A DNA stretch of 64,000 bases, from positions 10,786,646 through 10,850,645 of the forward strand of contig OW804100.1 in the NCBI GenBank assembly GCA_942159475.1. Direction: 5' to 3'. The translations under genes and the position numbers were made by a program. The notes below the pieces were generated by a model that made no database searches, had not been told where the DNA came from, and saw only the letters and a list, made by a program, of their open reading frames with translations. The DNA comes from Sthenelais limicola. Taxonomy: Eukaryota; Annelida; Polychaeta; Phyllodocida; Sigalionidae. Below, piece after piece: positions 47,324 through 59,720 of this stretch (the stretch's first letter is position 1; each line of letters begins with the position of its first letter).

Positions 47324-50300
47324 GGAAAACTTACTATTTCTACATCAATGATTTGCACTGTATATGCGGCTATACAAATGTCCTATTCCCATGACAGACC
47401 AAGTGTTGGATCTTGGGTCTATTTCTGGAGTGCCTTGGACGGGTGTCCCTATACTACAGCAAGGAAGCTTACTGAGTATCCACTGGCCACACACCCTCAG
47501 AAAATGTATTCTGTTGGAACAAACATTGAAATTCAGCTCTGGGTATGCGATGCTTAATTAATTGGTGATTGGCAATCCAATTCCAAATATAACTACAGCC
47601 GCTATCCCTCACACCATTCAGTCAATCTGCAATAACACCTGGTCCTATATTAGGATATATGACGTGGAGAAACTAATGGACATGTGTAGGCACGTTATAT
47701 AGGCTATAGCGTCCTCCGAAACGCAGGATGTCCTTCCTTTCGTTCCTCCATCAAGTCATTAGATTAGTAGAATCTCGCCCTGGCTTGGGAGGGTGGTTAT
47801 ATAGTTGATATTGGTGTAAAAAGAATCAAGTGTTGAGAATATGTGTGAATGCACAGGTGAGAATTCATTGTTTAAAAGCACGATTCACACGATGTTTTCG
47901 CTGGAAATAAAGGTCAATTCACATCAATACCATTATCACATCTAGTCAACGTCTTTCTCATTCTCATCCGGGCATATACCAATTTGACTAAAGGAAATAT
48001 AAACTTGATATAAGTTGACTAAAGGAAATAGACCCCTCACTCCTTGCGTCGCTATGACCCTCCTCCTCCTGCATCATTGATCTGCGGTATCTGGCCAAAC
48101 CAGCCTCTCATTGTTATATTTAATTACATAACTTGCTTACTGATAAGTGGGCTGCTGTTGGTTGTTAACTGATTTGTTCTTCCTCTGGGAGTGGCCAGAT
48201 ATAGCATTAGATAGGAGACAGCAGCCGCATCAATCTTCATTAGAGACTTCCAGCTGGCCAAGCAAACCCTGTTTGCAAGAAGCTTTAGGGATAGGTAACA
48301 ACCTCATTGAGTGGGATGGTCTAGATTAAACCGCGATGAACGTACATCTAAGGCAAACCACACTAATGGGACTAAATCGTTATTTTAGTTGCAATTAGGC
48401 ATAAATATTCTGTGCTGACGGAACTACCCTTTCAAATGGAACAACATTTTAATTGCTCTAAATCAATTTGATTCTCTTGTGTTATAAAATAAAATAGCGA
48501 CCACTACGCTTACAGGTTGAAATATTGTCCGGTGCTAGTGTTCGTGGTCTAATTGGCCTAGGAGTGCTTAGCTCGAAAAACTCTTAAAACTGTAGAGCTG
48601 CAAGGTGATTTAATCAGCTCGGTAATGTAATATTGTATCATGTTTCGTGTCATTCATTTCGCTATGACCTGTTTTATATAATAACCCTCCTACAATATCC
48701 TGAATAGTCGGATTTGGATAGTGGATAGTAGTCATACCGCCAATTTAAACTATAAATAAATAGATATTATGATGAGTTTGCCATGAACATTCCGGCATGA
48801 AGTGACCCTTGTAGTTGTGTTCTCGGCTGGCACCTGTTGTTTGCAATATGTGCTCTAACTGGGTAATGGCTGTGATATGTATAATGAGGTATCACATACC
48901 GGGGCCGAGGCAGTTACTCCATGCATTATTCAACTGTGAAGTCCATGGAAGGAGGAGCCCTGTCTCCATAGAGAACCCGCGAGTAGTCTCATTAGGTACT
49001 CGCCTCCATACACCCCTCATATTATCTCTCTTTTCACCAAGATCAAAAGCCCCAAGTTCTAACACTTCTCAATGTTAATTAGCATGAGCGTTCATTCATT
49101 AGGGTCTTCAACTAATTACCTTGCCTAAGATTTTATTTAAATTCTAAGAGAAAGCGGCAATGTACCGCACTTGTGCTTGTCACAGGAACGACCTTCGTCT
49201 TGCACGTTTTCACAAAGCTATTGGGGGTCGTGTTGTTGCATAGCAGTAGCAAATATTCAGGATTTCATGGCATCGTTGCTTTGATATCAGATTCGTGTCA
49301 GTCTTGACGCCACGATAAAGAAAGATTTTTAATTTGAAAAAAAAAATGGAACCCGTGGTATTATGTTTCCTGGTTTTTAATAAGACTGGAGAGAGCTGCT
49401 AGTAATGGGTCTGTGAAACCTCTATGTTTTAGTCGAACCGCATTAACTTGTTCCTCTCGTGATGAGCTTCTATACCCAGATACGCTGCTCCTCCCCAGTT
49501 GCGTTATCTGCCATCTTTTGTAGTGTTTTAAGGTTGTTGTTGTTGTTGAAGTTGGAAGTTGAAGTCTGAGGTCAAATGCTTTCTATAATGGATCTTCCCA
49601 TAGCGGGCTAACACCACCTATGTTAGCTCGTTTGTCATCTTTCTGGAAACAGAAAGACTCGCACATTTAAAGCAGTCTACCCAGGGACACGCATGAAAAC
49701 GTCTTAGTGTATGTTGGGCCATGTGAAATATGTTGACATCCCCTGGACGCCGCTCTCTCGGCTGCTGGCACTATGCTTGAACAAAGCAGAAAAGTTTCTC
49801 CATCAATGTCTGCATGATACATATTGCTCAATGTGCTCCATTCTCTTGTCTGTAAATCTGTCATTTCCTAGGGATCTTGTGGAAAGGCAGTTGAGTGTAG
49901 AATCTAACCAATATAAATCATCAGAGTATGGATTGTTACTGAATGGAGTTGGTACAATACAACAACCTGAACAAAATAATAAGACATACTACGTACAATA
50001 AGCCAATGTTACCACCTTTCCTGGGTGTTCTACCGTCTGGCCTTACTAAACCTAATCCCATTAAAATCATAGACTCTGGTTATCTCGAATTGCTTTGTAG
50101 AAAAAGTCGTGCGTAATGCTATGCATCAGTTTCACGTGGTAACATTTGACCTCAAATTTGCTTAGATTGGAACTTGTTAGATTGTAAACTAAGGGGTTAA
50201 AACAGAGGTATTGACCCTAAACAATGCATGTATTGGATTGATTGCTATGAGACGAGCACCCCTCAATAACATTCACTTTTATTTAGCATGAATGAAGTCG

Positions 50301-50893
50301 TCCCGTTGCATTTTCATTGGCAAAGTCCCTAGTTTCAGCAAACTGTTCCCTATTGCTTCTGGACCTCCAACCAGGCACAGGCAGGTCGTCAATCACTAAT
50401 TATTCCCCTGTACATGGGGTCCAAAAAGGCACAAACATATTCTAATATTAGATTGAATGCCTTGACAAGTCTTGCCTACTCTGGCTGCCAGCAGGGAAGG
50501 GGCATCCATTCAAAGCTTTCATACACTATTGTTATTTGGACACCGGTGAGGGAAGCGACCAGTTCTGATCACGGATGTATAAGCCTTCTCTCTGTGGTCT
50601 CCTTTCTCTGCCATGTCCTAGTCCGTACTGTGCAGGTCTCCTCTGTGCTCCTTTCTCTGCTTCATCTCTCTTCTTCAATGACGGGAAATGCAGGCCTCGG
50701 CGGTCGTTCCTCTTAAAGCTTGTTATATATGAGTGAAAGCAGTGGAGACAGTATCTCCCAAGCTCTCGTCCTCCTCCAACATCACGCCCAACAATTTGGT
50801 TGCTACTTTTATTTATGATTCAAAATTATCCAGTCTTCCCTGAACCTGTCATAACCTATTATGATAGCAGTTTCTATCTATTTTACCGCTTGT
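47324..50893. other. Intron, no exon seen
   Basis: It contains a 16 bp direct repeat TTGACTAAAGGAAATA (47984-47999 and 48015-48030), a short TTG run near 49535, and no paired splice sites. CAG followed by GTGAGA at about 47861 lacks a pyrimidine tract and has no upstream acceptor that leaves an open frame. Confidence 0.5.
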
Positions 50894-51290
50894 ACAGCCA
50901 TCTTGACACTTTTTGTGCAACAGGCACTACTATACAGCCATCTTGTCACTTATTGTGCAACAGGCACTTCTATACAGCCATCTTGTCACTTATTGTGCAA
51001 CGGGCGCTACTATACAGCCATCTTGTTGCTTACAACGGGCACTACTATACAGCCATCTTGTTGCTTACAACGGGCACTACTATACAGCCATCTTGTTGCT
51101 TACAACGGGCACTACTATACAGCCATCTTGTCGCTTACAACAGGCACTACTATACAGCCATCTTGTCGCTTACAACAGGCACTACTATACAGCCATCTTG
51201 TCGCTTACAACAGGCACTACTATACAGCCATCTTGTCACTTATTGTGCAATGGGCACTACTATACAGCCATCTTGTCACTTATTACAGCA
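50894..51290 (+). repeat. 35/40 bp minisatellite, 11 units
   Basis: The motif ACAGCCATCTTG starts at 50894, 50934, 50974, 51014, 51049, 51084, 51119, 51154, 51189, 51224 and 51264. Unit length is 40 bp at both ends and 35 bp in the middle; the difference is a TATTGTG-type insertion after the CACTT. Within the core, three TTGCTTACAACGGG units precede three TCGCTTACAACAGG units. Because 35 and 40 are not multiples of three, all three + frames stay open, giving false ORFs of 134-173 codons with repeated LYSHL, TTIQPS and YYTAIL peptides. Confidence 0.97.
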
Positions 51291-51800
51291 AGTAGCAATG
51301 GGGGAAAAGGTCTTTAACTAATAGGCTGTGTAGGTGAACATGCGTGCCCATGCTGATAAATAACATCATTACACGTGCAGCCAGACTGACCTTGCACCTG
51401 CGCTCATTTAACTCAGTCCGCACCACTAAAGTTTAATGAAGTCCAGTTCCCCTTGCAGATCAATGACAATAGGGTAGCGCTTAGATTGTTGTCCTTGTCC
51501 TTAAACCTAAGGGCTAACTACTTTCATTTTAATTAATGATTTGTTTGAAGAAATTTCAAATTATTTGGATATTATCCAAAAATATATGTTTCTTCTCGGG
51601 GTATCAGATGTTACCGATATTTAGTTAGATGTTAATTTCACAGATTTGTATTTCGAGTAGAGAAGGGTTCCCGGCTCAGTAGTTGCAGGCAGGTTGTATT
51701 GCCCTTATGCCAGATATGCTTATAATGAATTAATTTGAACCATCATCCCAGAGTGGAGATTATTCCCTGATTTGGTGCATATGTATTATACATTTCATAA
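51291..51800. other. Intron, nothing recognised
   Basis: AT-rich sequence between the minisatellite and a LINE tail. No element seen. Confidence 0.5.
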
Positions 51801-51840
51801 TTAATTCAATTCAATTCAAGCTTTTCTTTATTTGTACCTA
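51801..51840 (-). mobile_element. LINE-like 3' tail, - orientation
   Basis: Read on the - strand: TAGGTACAAATAAAGAAAAG, then CTTGAATTGAATTGAATTAA. It matches the tail at 47288 in order and content, in the opposite orientation 4.5 kb away. A second TTGTACAAATA lies about 15 bp further along the element (51850-51860). Confidence 0.5.
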
Positions 51841-54800
51841 AATATTTTGTACAAATAGGAGCCATGGTTCAGAAACGTATTCCCAGCTGGTCTACCCGCA
51901 TGGTCCTTGACTACAGGGGTGTATAATTTTTAGATAATGTGTGTAAAGACCAGAAAGTTATTTGTTGCTACGCTAAAATGTCTACAGTAAATATCTTTGT
52001 TGTTACACAAATTGTCTACACAAAATATTTAAACTATTTGGGCATAGAGAATCAGCATTAATGTATAGAGTAAATAAAGTCAAATAAAATAAAATAAACT
52101 GAAAAAACAGTCAAGGCAATATGAATTGTCACGTTTTCCTGACTAAACTTGAATATAGGTTATATAATGTACAGAGAAATAATAAAGTATGTTATAGATT
52201 GTTCGCTCCCTGACAGGGCAAAACTGGCATATTACAGTTTGAAGATGACAATTGCCCAGGAATATTGCCCATTCAAAAGAAGTAGTTAGTGTCCATCTGT
52301 AAAGATGCACAATCTCGTTTTCCAGGTTCACTCAATCGGTTTCTATATTCAGGTGGTCTTAAAGCCAAATAGCATATTTAAAGTAGCATAAACTTACACT
52401 CTTTCATTTAACCATGGGGGATTCATGAATAACCTTTTTATTTCTGTCGTCCTTGCCCTTCCTTTACCATTTTAATTGTTTATGATTTTAACTCGCGATC
52501 CTCTCTCCAACTCTGTCATATTTATGTAAAATCTAGGTAATAAAATGTGAAATGAGATATGACATTAATCCGCTGATATGTAATACATCATTACTAAATA
52601 CATACAAAGTACTAATTCTGAGATTCGCTTCGTTTCTGGGCTAATCGGCTTTCAGTATCAGTGGTATTAATAAGGGATTGCATGTGGGGATCAGTGTTCT
52701 TGCTTTAATGAATCAAACATATGCAAATCCTAGGGAATATATTATAATACCATTTTATACTTTCACTATAGTAGGCCCACTCTAGGCCATGACTCGTCAA
52801 CGTGTTTTATCTATGAGATAATATAACTGATGCAACTTAATAAAGGGATAGCCAGAATGCCTGCGGGAACTCTTGGCATAATTATTGTTTTAACATTAAC
52901 ATCATGTTGGAGTTAATAAACTGTTGTTTAATTATAAATGAGGGATGTTACCATTGGTGCATATTTATTATACTCGTTGTATCTCTGAAGCATCTTTTAG
53001 TTTTATGTGAGTGGGATATCTGATTCTCCGAGGCATGTAGCTCTTGCATGGAGACCCAGCCCATAACAGATTCTGCATTTCGATGATAGTCGCGAGGTCC
53101 TGCCAAATGATTCTGTCATGCTACAAATTGCTCGTGCCATCCTCGTAGGACACAAAGCGTTTGTATGATTGGTTCTTGTCATTTTGCCAACTTGATGTCA
53201 TATCGCCCCCGCGAGAAATGTAGGGGGCCATAGTTAATCTTTTGCCCTTCGACTTAGCACATGGCACCAACATCCACTTCTACTTGTTGTAAGCTGGTCA
53301 GTGACCAAAACACTTTTGTTCTGTTGCCATGGCAACTGTCAATTATAAACATCTCACACCTGGGTCACGCGGGCGTTCTCGGGGGGTAACATCCGTGCAT
53401 TGCCCATCCTGAGACAAATCCTCAGATTGGAAGTCTGCCGATTCTTTTCCTAGGTTTTTTCTATTAAGCAGACAAATGTCACGTAGTAATTTCCGCCTTC
53501 TCTTTATAAGATTCTGGTATCAGATTTCTATGCTGCATGTGGTTCAGATTAGGTTTGTTGGCCAGTAGTCCAATCCTTCTCCCCAGCATGGCTGTGTAGG
53601 GGCTTTACAAAGACAATATCGTCTTTTTCTAATAATAATTATAAGAAGAACCCTTGCTGATTAGTCCTATCCAGGCCAAATGTAAGAAAGGAAGCTGCTG
53701 TGGACAAAGGATTACCAACTTGTCCTAACGTCAATGATTGTGAACATTTTAGTTCTTAATCTACATTTTGTCCTTTTAACGGTAATTTCGGTATAACATT
53801 GTATCTAAACCATCATCATGTATGACGATTGTATATATCTGAATTGGGCATCTATAGAATGGGATATAAATCCTTGATTGCTCCGTATTTCCCTGAACCT
53901 ATAGTGAGATCTATACCAATATATTGTCTATATTGTCTATATCTATCGAAGTCTCAGATTTTTAACGACCCATCTTCTTGTTTGGTTCACGGAATGGCAA
54001 ATGGCCAGGCTTGCTTGGAGAAAAATCATTGTAGTTGAAAGCAGCAAGACCATGTAACTCCTGACTATTATCTCCATGTAACTAGCTGGATGCATGACCT
54101 CGCCGCCGTCTCCAAAGCGCTCATATTGTCGTCCTTCTGCAAATGAAGACTAATTCCCTGTTACCTTGGTGTATGGGGGGTTCTGACTAAGACCATTCAT
54201 GGATTATGATGGGAGAAATATGTCTTAGGGCCTCGGTGTAGTTCAAAATGATCTGAATTATTTATTTTGTGGCTGTAGTATCTTGTCTTATGTTCCGACG
54301 GCGGAACTTTTAGGTTAATAGAAACTGGTTTTCCTCTAGTAAAGTTTTCAAATTTGAGCTTCAACTAGTAAATCTCATGTTTGTATGATGTTCATTACAT
54401 TCAAAGACAAATTAGGGCCTTGAAATGGTTTACAGTGCCTAAGTACCATGCCTAAAGCAGTGCATTATACTGAACATGGATAGAACATGTTTGCATAATC
54501 CGACCCCATGCACTACCACATGTTATGACCATTCTTTCTCTTGGAGAGTTTGCTGTCTTAAGGGTATATATAAGAAGTCATCTCATCGGATTTCACATAT
54601 CCTCTTTGATGGGATATAAGCATCTACTTTCATCTTGTAACAGATGGGAAGGCAAACAAAGTGGCCGGATGAGTCGTGCCTGCCCACGTCATGTCTGGCT
54701 TGACAATCCCTGCCTGACGTGCGGCACTTGTCCTCATACAGACGCTTCTCTCACTGAGAGGAAAAATTAATGTAATGGTAGTTTGCTGTCTGGAGTGAAT

Positions 54801-55160
54801 CGTGACTGAAAGTGTCATTTTGCTGAATACTAGCCCTACAATTTCCTACCCCTGCCTTTATTAACTTCACATCTCCCAGACATGTGTTTTACTCGGTGGC
54901 ATTAGATTCATGCCCACAAGTCTACCAGTTTGCTGGCGCAGACAACTGGCATTGCCTCAATCTACAGTGAGGAGCGGCAGGTGTGAAGTGGTGCTGAAGG
55001 ATATTGGTACGAAGGGTGGAAGGCGAACACCAAGCCTGACTTCCAAAATACCTTCGTTGCATATTTATCATACATGATGTTTAGTGCATCAACCTTTAAT
55101 ATATGATTATGCTGCCCTGCTATTTAAGAGTAATGTATTCATGTGTCATCTCTTTCGCAG
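51841..55160. other. Intron with strong X-box; weak 27 nt exon pair
   Basis: 52326-52352 is 27 nt between TTTTCCAG and CAG followed by GTGGTC. It is open in phase 0 (VHSIGFYIQ), but the donor is poor. 53000-53480 looks like conserved noncoding DNA and contains the perfect RFX palindrome. The rest is unremarkable. Confidence 0.45.
53323..53336. promoter_or_regulatory. Perfect X-box palindrome (RFX)
   Basis: GTTGCCATGGCAAC is an exact 14 bp palindrome and the textbook RFX dimer site. RFX factors control ciliary and some neural and endocrine genes, and this motif is known to be enriched in conserved noncoding elements of vertebrates. Confidence 0.6.
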
Positions 55161-55172
55161 CTTGTTTACAAT
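55161..55172 (+). CDS. Candidate 12 nt microexon
   Basis: TGTCATCTCTTTCGCAG ends at 55160. Twelve nucleotides (CTTGTTTACAAT, LVYN in phase 0) follow, then a perfect donor GTAAGT at 55173. Strong signals on both sides and a length divisible by three fit the profile of neuronal microexons. With four codons there is no coding evidence. It could also be a decoy or a ratchet-like pair with a 12 nt gap. Confidence 0.28.
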
Positions 55173-55236
55173 GTAAGTTTAAATACTTCTATCAATGAAT
55201 GAACAGGGTCATTTATCCTCGCCGATCAAAACCTTC

Positions 55237-55250
55237 GTTGCCATGGGAAC
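55237..55250. promoter_or_regulatory. X-box-like RFX site
   Basis: GTTGCCATGGGAAC has one mismatch to the RFX palindrome. It lies 65 bp after the 12 nt microexon candidate. Confidence 0.4.
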
Positions 55251-58200
55251 AGTGTCGCAATGTCGGCCTGAAACCTTGAAGTTAGAGAAAAGGAGAATGA
55301 TTGGCTGGGGGAAATGAATGAAAGATGATAGATGGCGTGAGGAATACGGTAGATGCCAAGTTAATGTTTCAGATGCCTTCATGGTCTAATAATAGTATGA
55401 CAATAGTGCCATGCAACCGAGCTGTGATTCTCTTGACTGCTTCCATTCAGCCTTCATATTTACATGGAACATTCTGCTGGTGCAAGTCAAATGTAGAAGT
55501 CGGCAGTAGCGTTTTGGTTTGGCTTGTGAACTACCTCTCAGAGCAATGGGGTGTGTTATATTGGTTTAGAATAAAGTTTTATTGATTCCGCCTCGAGGGA
55601 AGGAAAGTATGACCAGCTATTTACATTGCGGATGCTAGACATGCGTGCGATGCCCCCGACAATGCCCTGGTGGCCGGGTATTTACTACCAATTTCTATTG
55701 GTCACCTGGCTGTTCCTCTCAGCGACCCCTATCCATGGCGCCGACTACTAGTTTAACAACACGTGACATTCCCCTGAAGCCCCTAGCGGGATTATCGCGA
55801 AGAAGGCGGGAAAATTTGGGTTAGTAAATAGCAGAGCATGGCTGAGGGATGATTGGAATTTAACGCATAGCTTACTCCAGATATTCGCGCATTCATCGGG
55901 TGGGAAAGCCTTGGCAAGGACGGCCTCAGGATGTCCACATCTCGCCATGGATTGTCACTTTATTTTTGTGTCTTTACGTGGACTCTTTATTTTGCAGTGG
56001 AAAATCTTTCTATTTTGCCTGCCAACGTGGACACAATTTGAAAAGGAAATAATTATGTTGAGTCGGCGATGATAACTAGGTTACAATCCAGAACCATGTA
56101 CATTTGGCCCCAATTCTGCACCTAATATAATTTGTAATTTTGTTAAATTTATAAAAGTTGTTAAAGTAATGGAGTTTGTTCTCCCTTTATGAGATTTTTT
56201 TATCGGGTGTTTTGCCCATCCTCCCAAGTCCAATTGCTATTGAATGTGTTCCAGCAAAAGCGTCAATGCCACCATCTTTTAGCGCAGCATGTGTGTGCAT
56301 GACCTGTTCTTCAGGAGCGCCGTGCCGACTGAGGCCTCTGTGGAATCAAAGGAAAATTGATTTAGCTTTTTATTATACCATACATCTCAGCCTTCCCTGT
56401 GTTTTGCCTTTTGATATATATTTAAGTATGGTTGTATACCACAGATATGGCCCTATAATTCCTGACACCTACTCATTTCATTGACACCAAGCTGGCCCGC
56501 TAATGGCGACTTCCATTTGGTCCTAGGCTGCTTCTGACTCATAGACAGTCCTCTCCATTCTCTCAGTAGTACACTGTCAGTCCATTGTGCCGCTGATATA
56601 CTCACCGCAATATCTAATTCACCATGCATCCTTTTGTGTTTTGAGTGGTCATTTTTACTGTATACTGACTGTCCAAGTTGTCTATTTGTATCGTCAGCAA
56701 TGACAGCCAGTATCGAAGCCAAGCAATTGGTATATTATACCTCTTTTAGTACTCCCTTAAGAATCCATGCAGACCTAGATTCTGTAATAGAATGTATGAT
56801 AGGCTTGCTCTACAACTCTCTTCCTACTCTTCATCTATAATCAGCACTCAAGGCCACGAACTCCTTTTGGAGCACTAGGGATTAAAGAGCAGCATGCTAA
56901 GGGGCTGGTTGGAGATAATCCAACATCATAGATACCCCCGCCGTCCCAGTTGACCACTGGTTCAGGTAGATAAACATGGAGTAGTTACAGCTTCCATACG
57001 GAACTGTCATATCAAGCATCACATAATGCAATCTCTTTGTGACCTCAGGTTGCTCAGTGCTGTCATATGTTTCCTGCATTACCGACGTCTGATTAGGTTG
57101 ATAGGTCAGGCGCTAAAATTTTGATATATTATCTCACCTTAATGAACCTCCTCCTTCTCTCATCTAGATTATAAATTGTAAATTTATAGATTATGTCATT
57201 TAGTTAATGTGAAATCCACTGAAAGGTCCTTCACCGAATTGCCTGAATTCAGAAATACTTTTCATCATGGCAATCGTCCCTGTATTCTTTCATCCTGACG
57301 CAGTCTGACTCCATGGTGAAACCAGTAAGTCAGAAAGGACACGGTCACCACTAAAGGACTGCCTATCAAATCAGGGATGAAAGTCTTCAGTATTTCTAAT
57401 GAAATCAGTATCTTTTAAAATTATGCTATTTCCACCAAATTCCATCATTTTTGTGCTAATAGTTTTTAAAAATGCACAAGGACGGACCCACATGGCACCA
57501 TAGTGACAGCTAGCTACATGTGTCGTCCCACGTGTGTAGGTTTTTTTACATTCTTACACATGAATACATGAATAAATGCTCTAAAAAGTATTTCTCCTTC
57601 CCAGGAATAGTTGAGTGTGTGTGCACTGACCCCACTTTCATCCCTGCTATCATATGCTGTCAGACACGCAGCAAGTTTGGAAAGTCTCGAGGGACCAGTT
57701 ATTTACTTTAGCGAATGATGTATTTGTGAATAATTTCCCAGATTGCAACAATTGATACCCTGGGTAATATGGAGCGGGTAGTTTGGCCTGGTATCTCAGT
57801 TATTACACACTTTGCTGCCCGCGACTTACTCCCATTAGCTCACTGCTAGCTCACCCAGTGCGTGCCCGCGCCGGATTTCATTTATGCCTGGATTACGATT
57901 GTGCACGGCTGAGAGAAGATGCTCATCCAATGATCGCTGTTGATAGGCTCGCTCCACAACAGCATGTTTTAGATGTGCATGAAGCTCTGTACACTCAGTT
58001 AGCCCAGCCAGCCAGTAGTGTTAGGTAGCCATGAATCTTTTTGAATTCATTTGCCAGCGCAATATCTATCATGTGCCACGTAGCTACCTTTCTTGTAAGC
58101 ATCCTGAAATTGTATTTTCTCTTTTGCTTATGAAGGGCATAAACGTTTTTTAGTTCCTGTAATTGTTGGTGTAGGTAACTATGTTGAAAACATAAATATA

Positions 58201-59061
58201 AGAAATGGAGAAACACCGTTAAGATGATATTTTCTGCATTGGTAGCCCTTTAGACTGCGGTAATCCGTGCAATTTATTTTGAATTTATATGTGTATATAA
58301 TATACGGAGGACTAAATGCTTTATATTCGTATGCTAGGTTTTGTGGGGAACTTGTAAGGAATTATCTCCGGATCTTCACTTAAGACCAGTTGATTCTACT
58401 TCAGTTCACTAGTTAGGGTTGAAGACGTTCTGTATAATACCCCTTATTTTTGTCCAGTGTTCGGGTGACGGTAACACCTCCATTTCAAAGAGCCTGTAAT
58501 TTCCCTGTGATAGGTGTCTTTATTCTCGCGGCCCTCCACGGTTTATCCTAGGGCGGTGGTCGGGCACATTCTCATCCCAGGATATCCACTTATGGTGAAT
58601 TGGGCCACAGTAATGGCGGCCAATAGCGCCACCTAGGTTCCAAACTTCCGGAAATGGTAATCATCGGGATGGACAAATAGGAAGCGGAGGATAAATGCCA
58701 CCTAGTGACGTCATTCTGATCTCGTGACCTTTGATTCCAGTGAGAATTACAATTGTTGATCTGATAGACAAGATTGAATTTTCTCTAGTGCATAAAATCG
58801 TCGTATCTTTTCTCATGTTCTTATGAAACTAATTTTAGATCGAATAATTATGTCTGATGTCTTTACCGTTAGGCTTTTGTCCTAAAGATAAAGCAAGATC
58901 GTAAATGAAAACTGGGATTCGTATACGATTAAAACGAGGAGAAACTGCCAAGAGACCCAACATTTAACAGGAGCTCACAATATTGCAGATTGTGTCACAA
59001 TCGTCTCTGGGAATTGAACCATTTTCGTGCAAGTCCTGCATATGAGAAGATTTATTATATG
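55251..59061. other. Intron with CTCF-like pair
   Basis: No exon is supported. A pair of CTCF-like sites and a CRE lie at 58624-58713. ORFs (102 codons at 56176-56484 and others) are short and not recognised. Confidence 0.45.
58624..58713 (-). promoter_or_regulatory. Two CTCF-like sites in the same orientation, plus CRE
   Basis: TAGCGCCACCTAGG (58624-58637) and TGCCACCTAGTG (58696-58707) both fit the reverse complement of the CTCF core (GCCMYCTNGTGG type) with few mismatches, 72 bp apart in the same direction. A CRE octamer TGACGTCA at 58706-58713 overlaps the end of the second site. Motif-only evidence. Confidence 0.4.
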
Positions 59062-59161
59062 CCAAGCCATATAATAATTATATTAACCAAGCCATATAAT
59101 AATTATATTAACCAAGCCATATAATAATTATATTAACCAAGCCATATAATAATTATATTAA
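59062..59161 (+). repeat. 25 bp AT-rich tandem repeat, 4 copies
   Basis: Units begin CCAAGCCATATAATAATTAT at 59062, 59087, 59112 and 59137 and are essentially identical. Each unit contains the self-complementary ATATAATTATTATAT-type sequence, so cruciforms are possible. It lies about 400 bp upstream of the paired ratchet sites. Confidence 0.95.
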
Positions 59162-59548
59162 CTATACATTGGCACATGATTCCAAAGCTCATGCAGCGTT
59201 TCACTTTTCATAAGAAATGAAGGAAAATCTTTTCTTACCGGGATTATATCCCAAAACACTCAGCTTATTGAAACGATAGCGTGCAGAGAATCTGTGCTGT
59301 TTGTTTCTCCTCCCTTCTCTCCCTAACGCTCCTTACCTATCTGCGTGAAAACGAGACCTTCCTTCAGAAAGAGGCACTCATTGGCGCGCAGAGAAACCAT
59401 ATTATTTGTATAGACGGCCTTCATGGAGATCTCTTAGTCTTATATACCATGACATGGCATGTCGTTTACGTCAGGATTAATGTGACGTATTATGGCATCG
59501 TTTTCACCAAGATCATGGCCTTCTGTTATGTCGGTGTCAGGTGATGGC

Positions 59549-59579
59549 TTCTGTTTTTCTGATGCTTCCTTAGGTAAGA
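59549..59579 (+). other. Recursive-splice (ratchet) site RS3
   Basis: A pyrimidine-rich tract (59549-59571, interrupted by one GATG) ends in TAG at 59573 and is followed at once by GTAAGA. A second donor-like AAG then GTAAAA follows 8 nt later. Confidence 0.42.
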
Positions 59580-59720
59580 AGGTAAAAAGCATATTAATCT
59601 TATCACAGCCTAGGGGAAATAACTAATAACTAAATGGCAAGAAGGCCGCTTCCATGCTGTATCCTTTCTCTTTCTTATTTCTAATGCTTTTGCCGTGATT
59701 TTTGCTGTCGCAACATTATG

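Noticed and set aside
50800..51321. Open frames of 173, 144 and 134 codons with repeated peptides
   Set aside because: All three + frames are open only because the 35/40 bp minisatellite lacks stops; the repeated peptide cycles between frames because 35 and 40 are not multiples of three.
59598..59616. TATCACAGCC seed like the miR-2 family
   Set aside because: No complementary arm within 80 nt.
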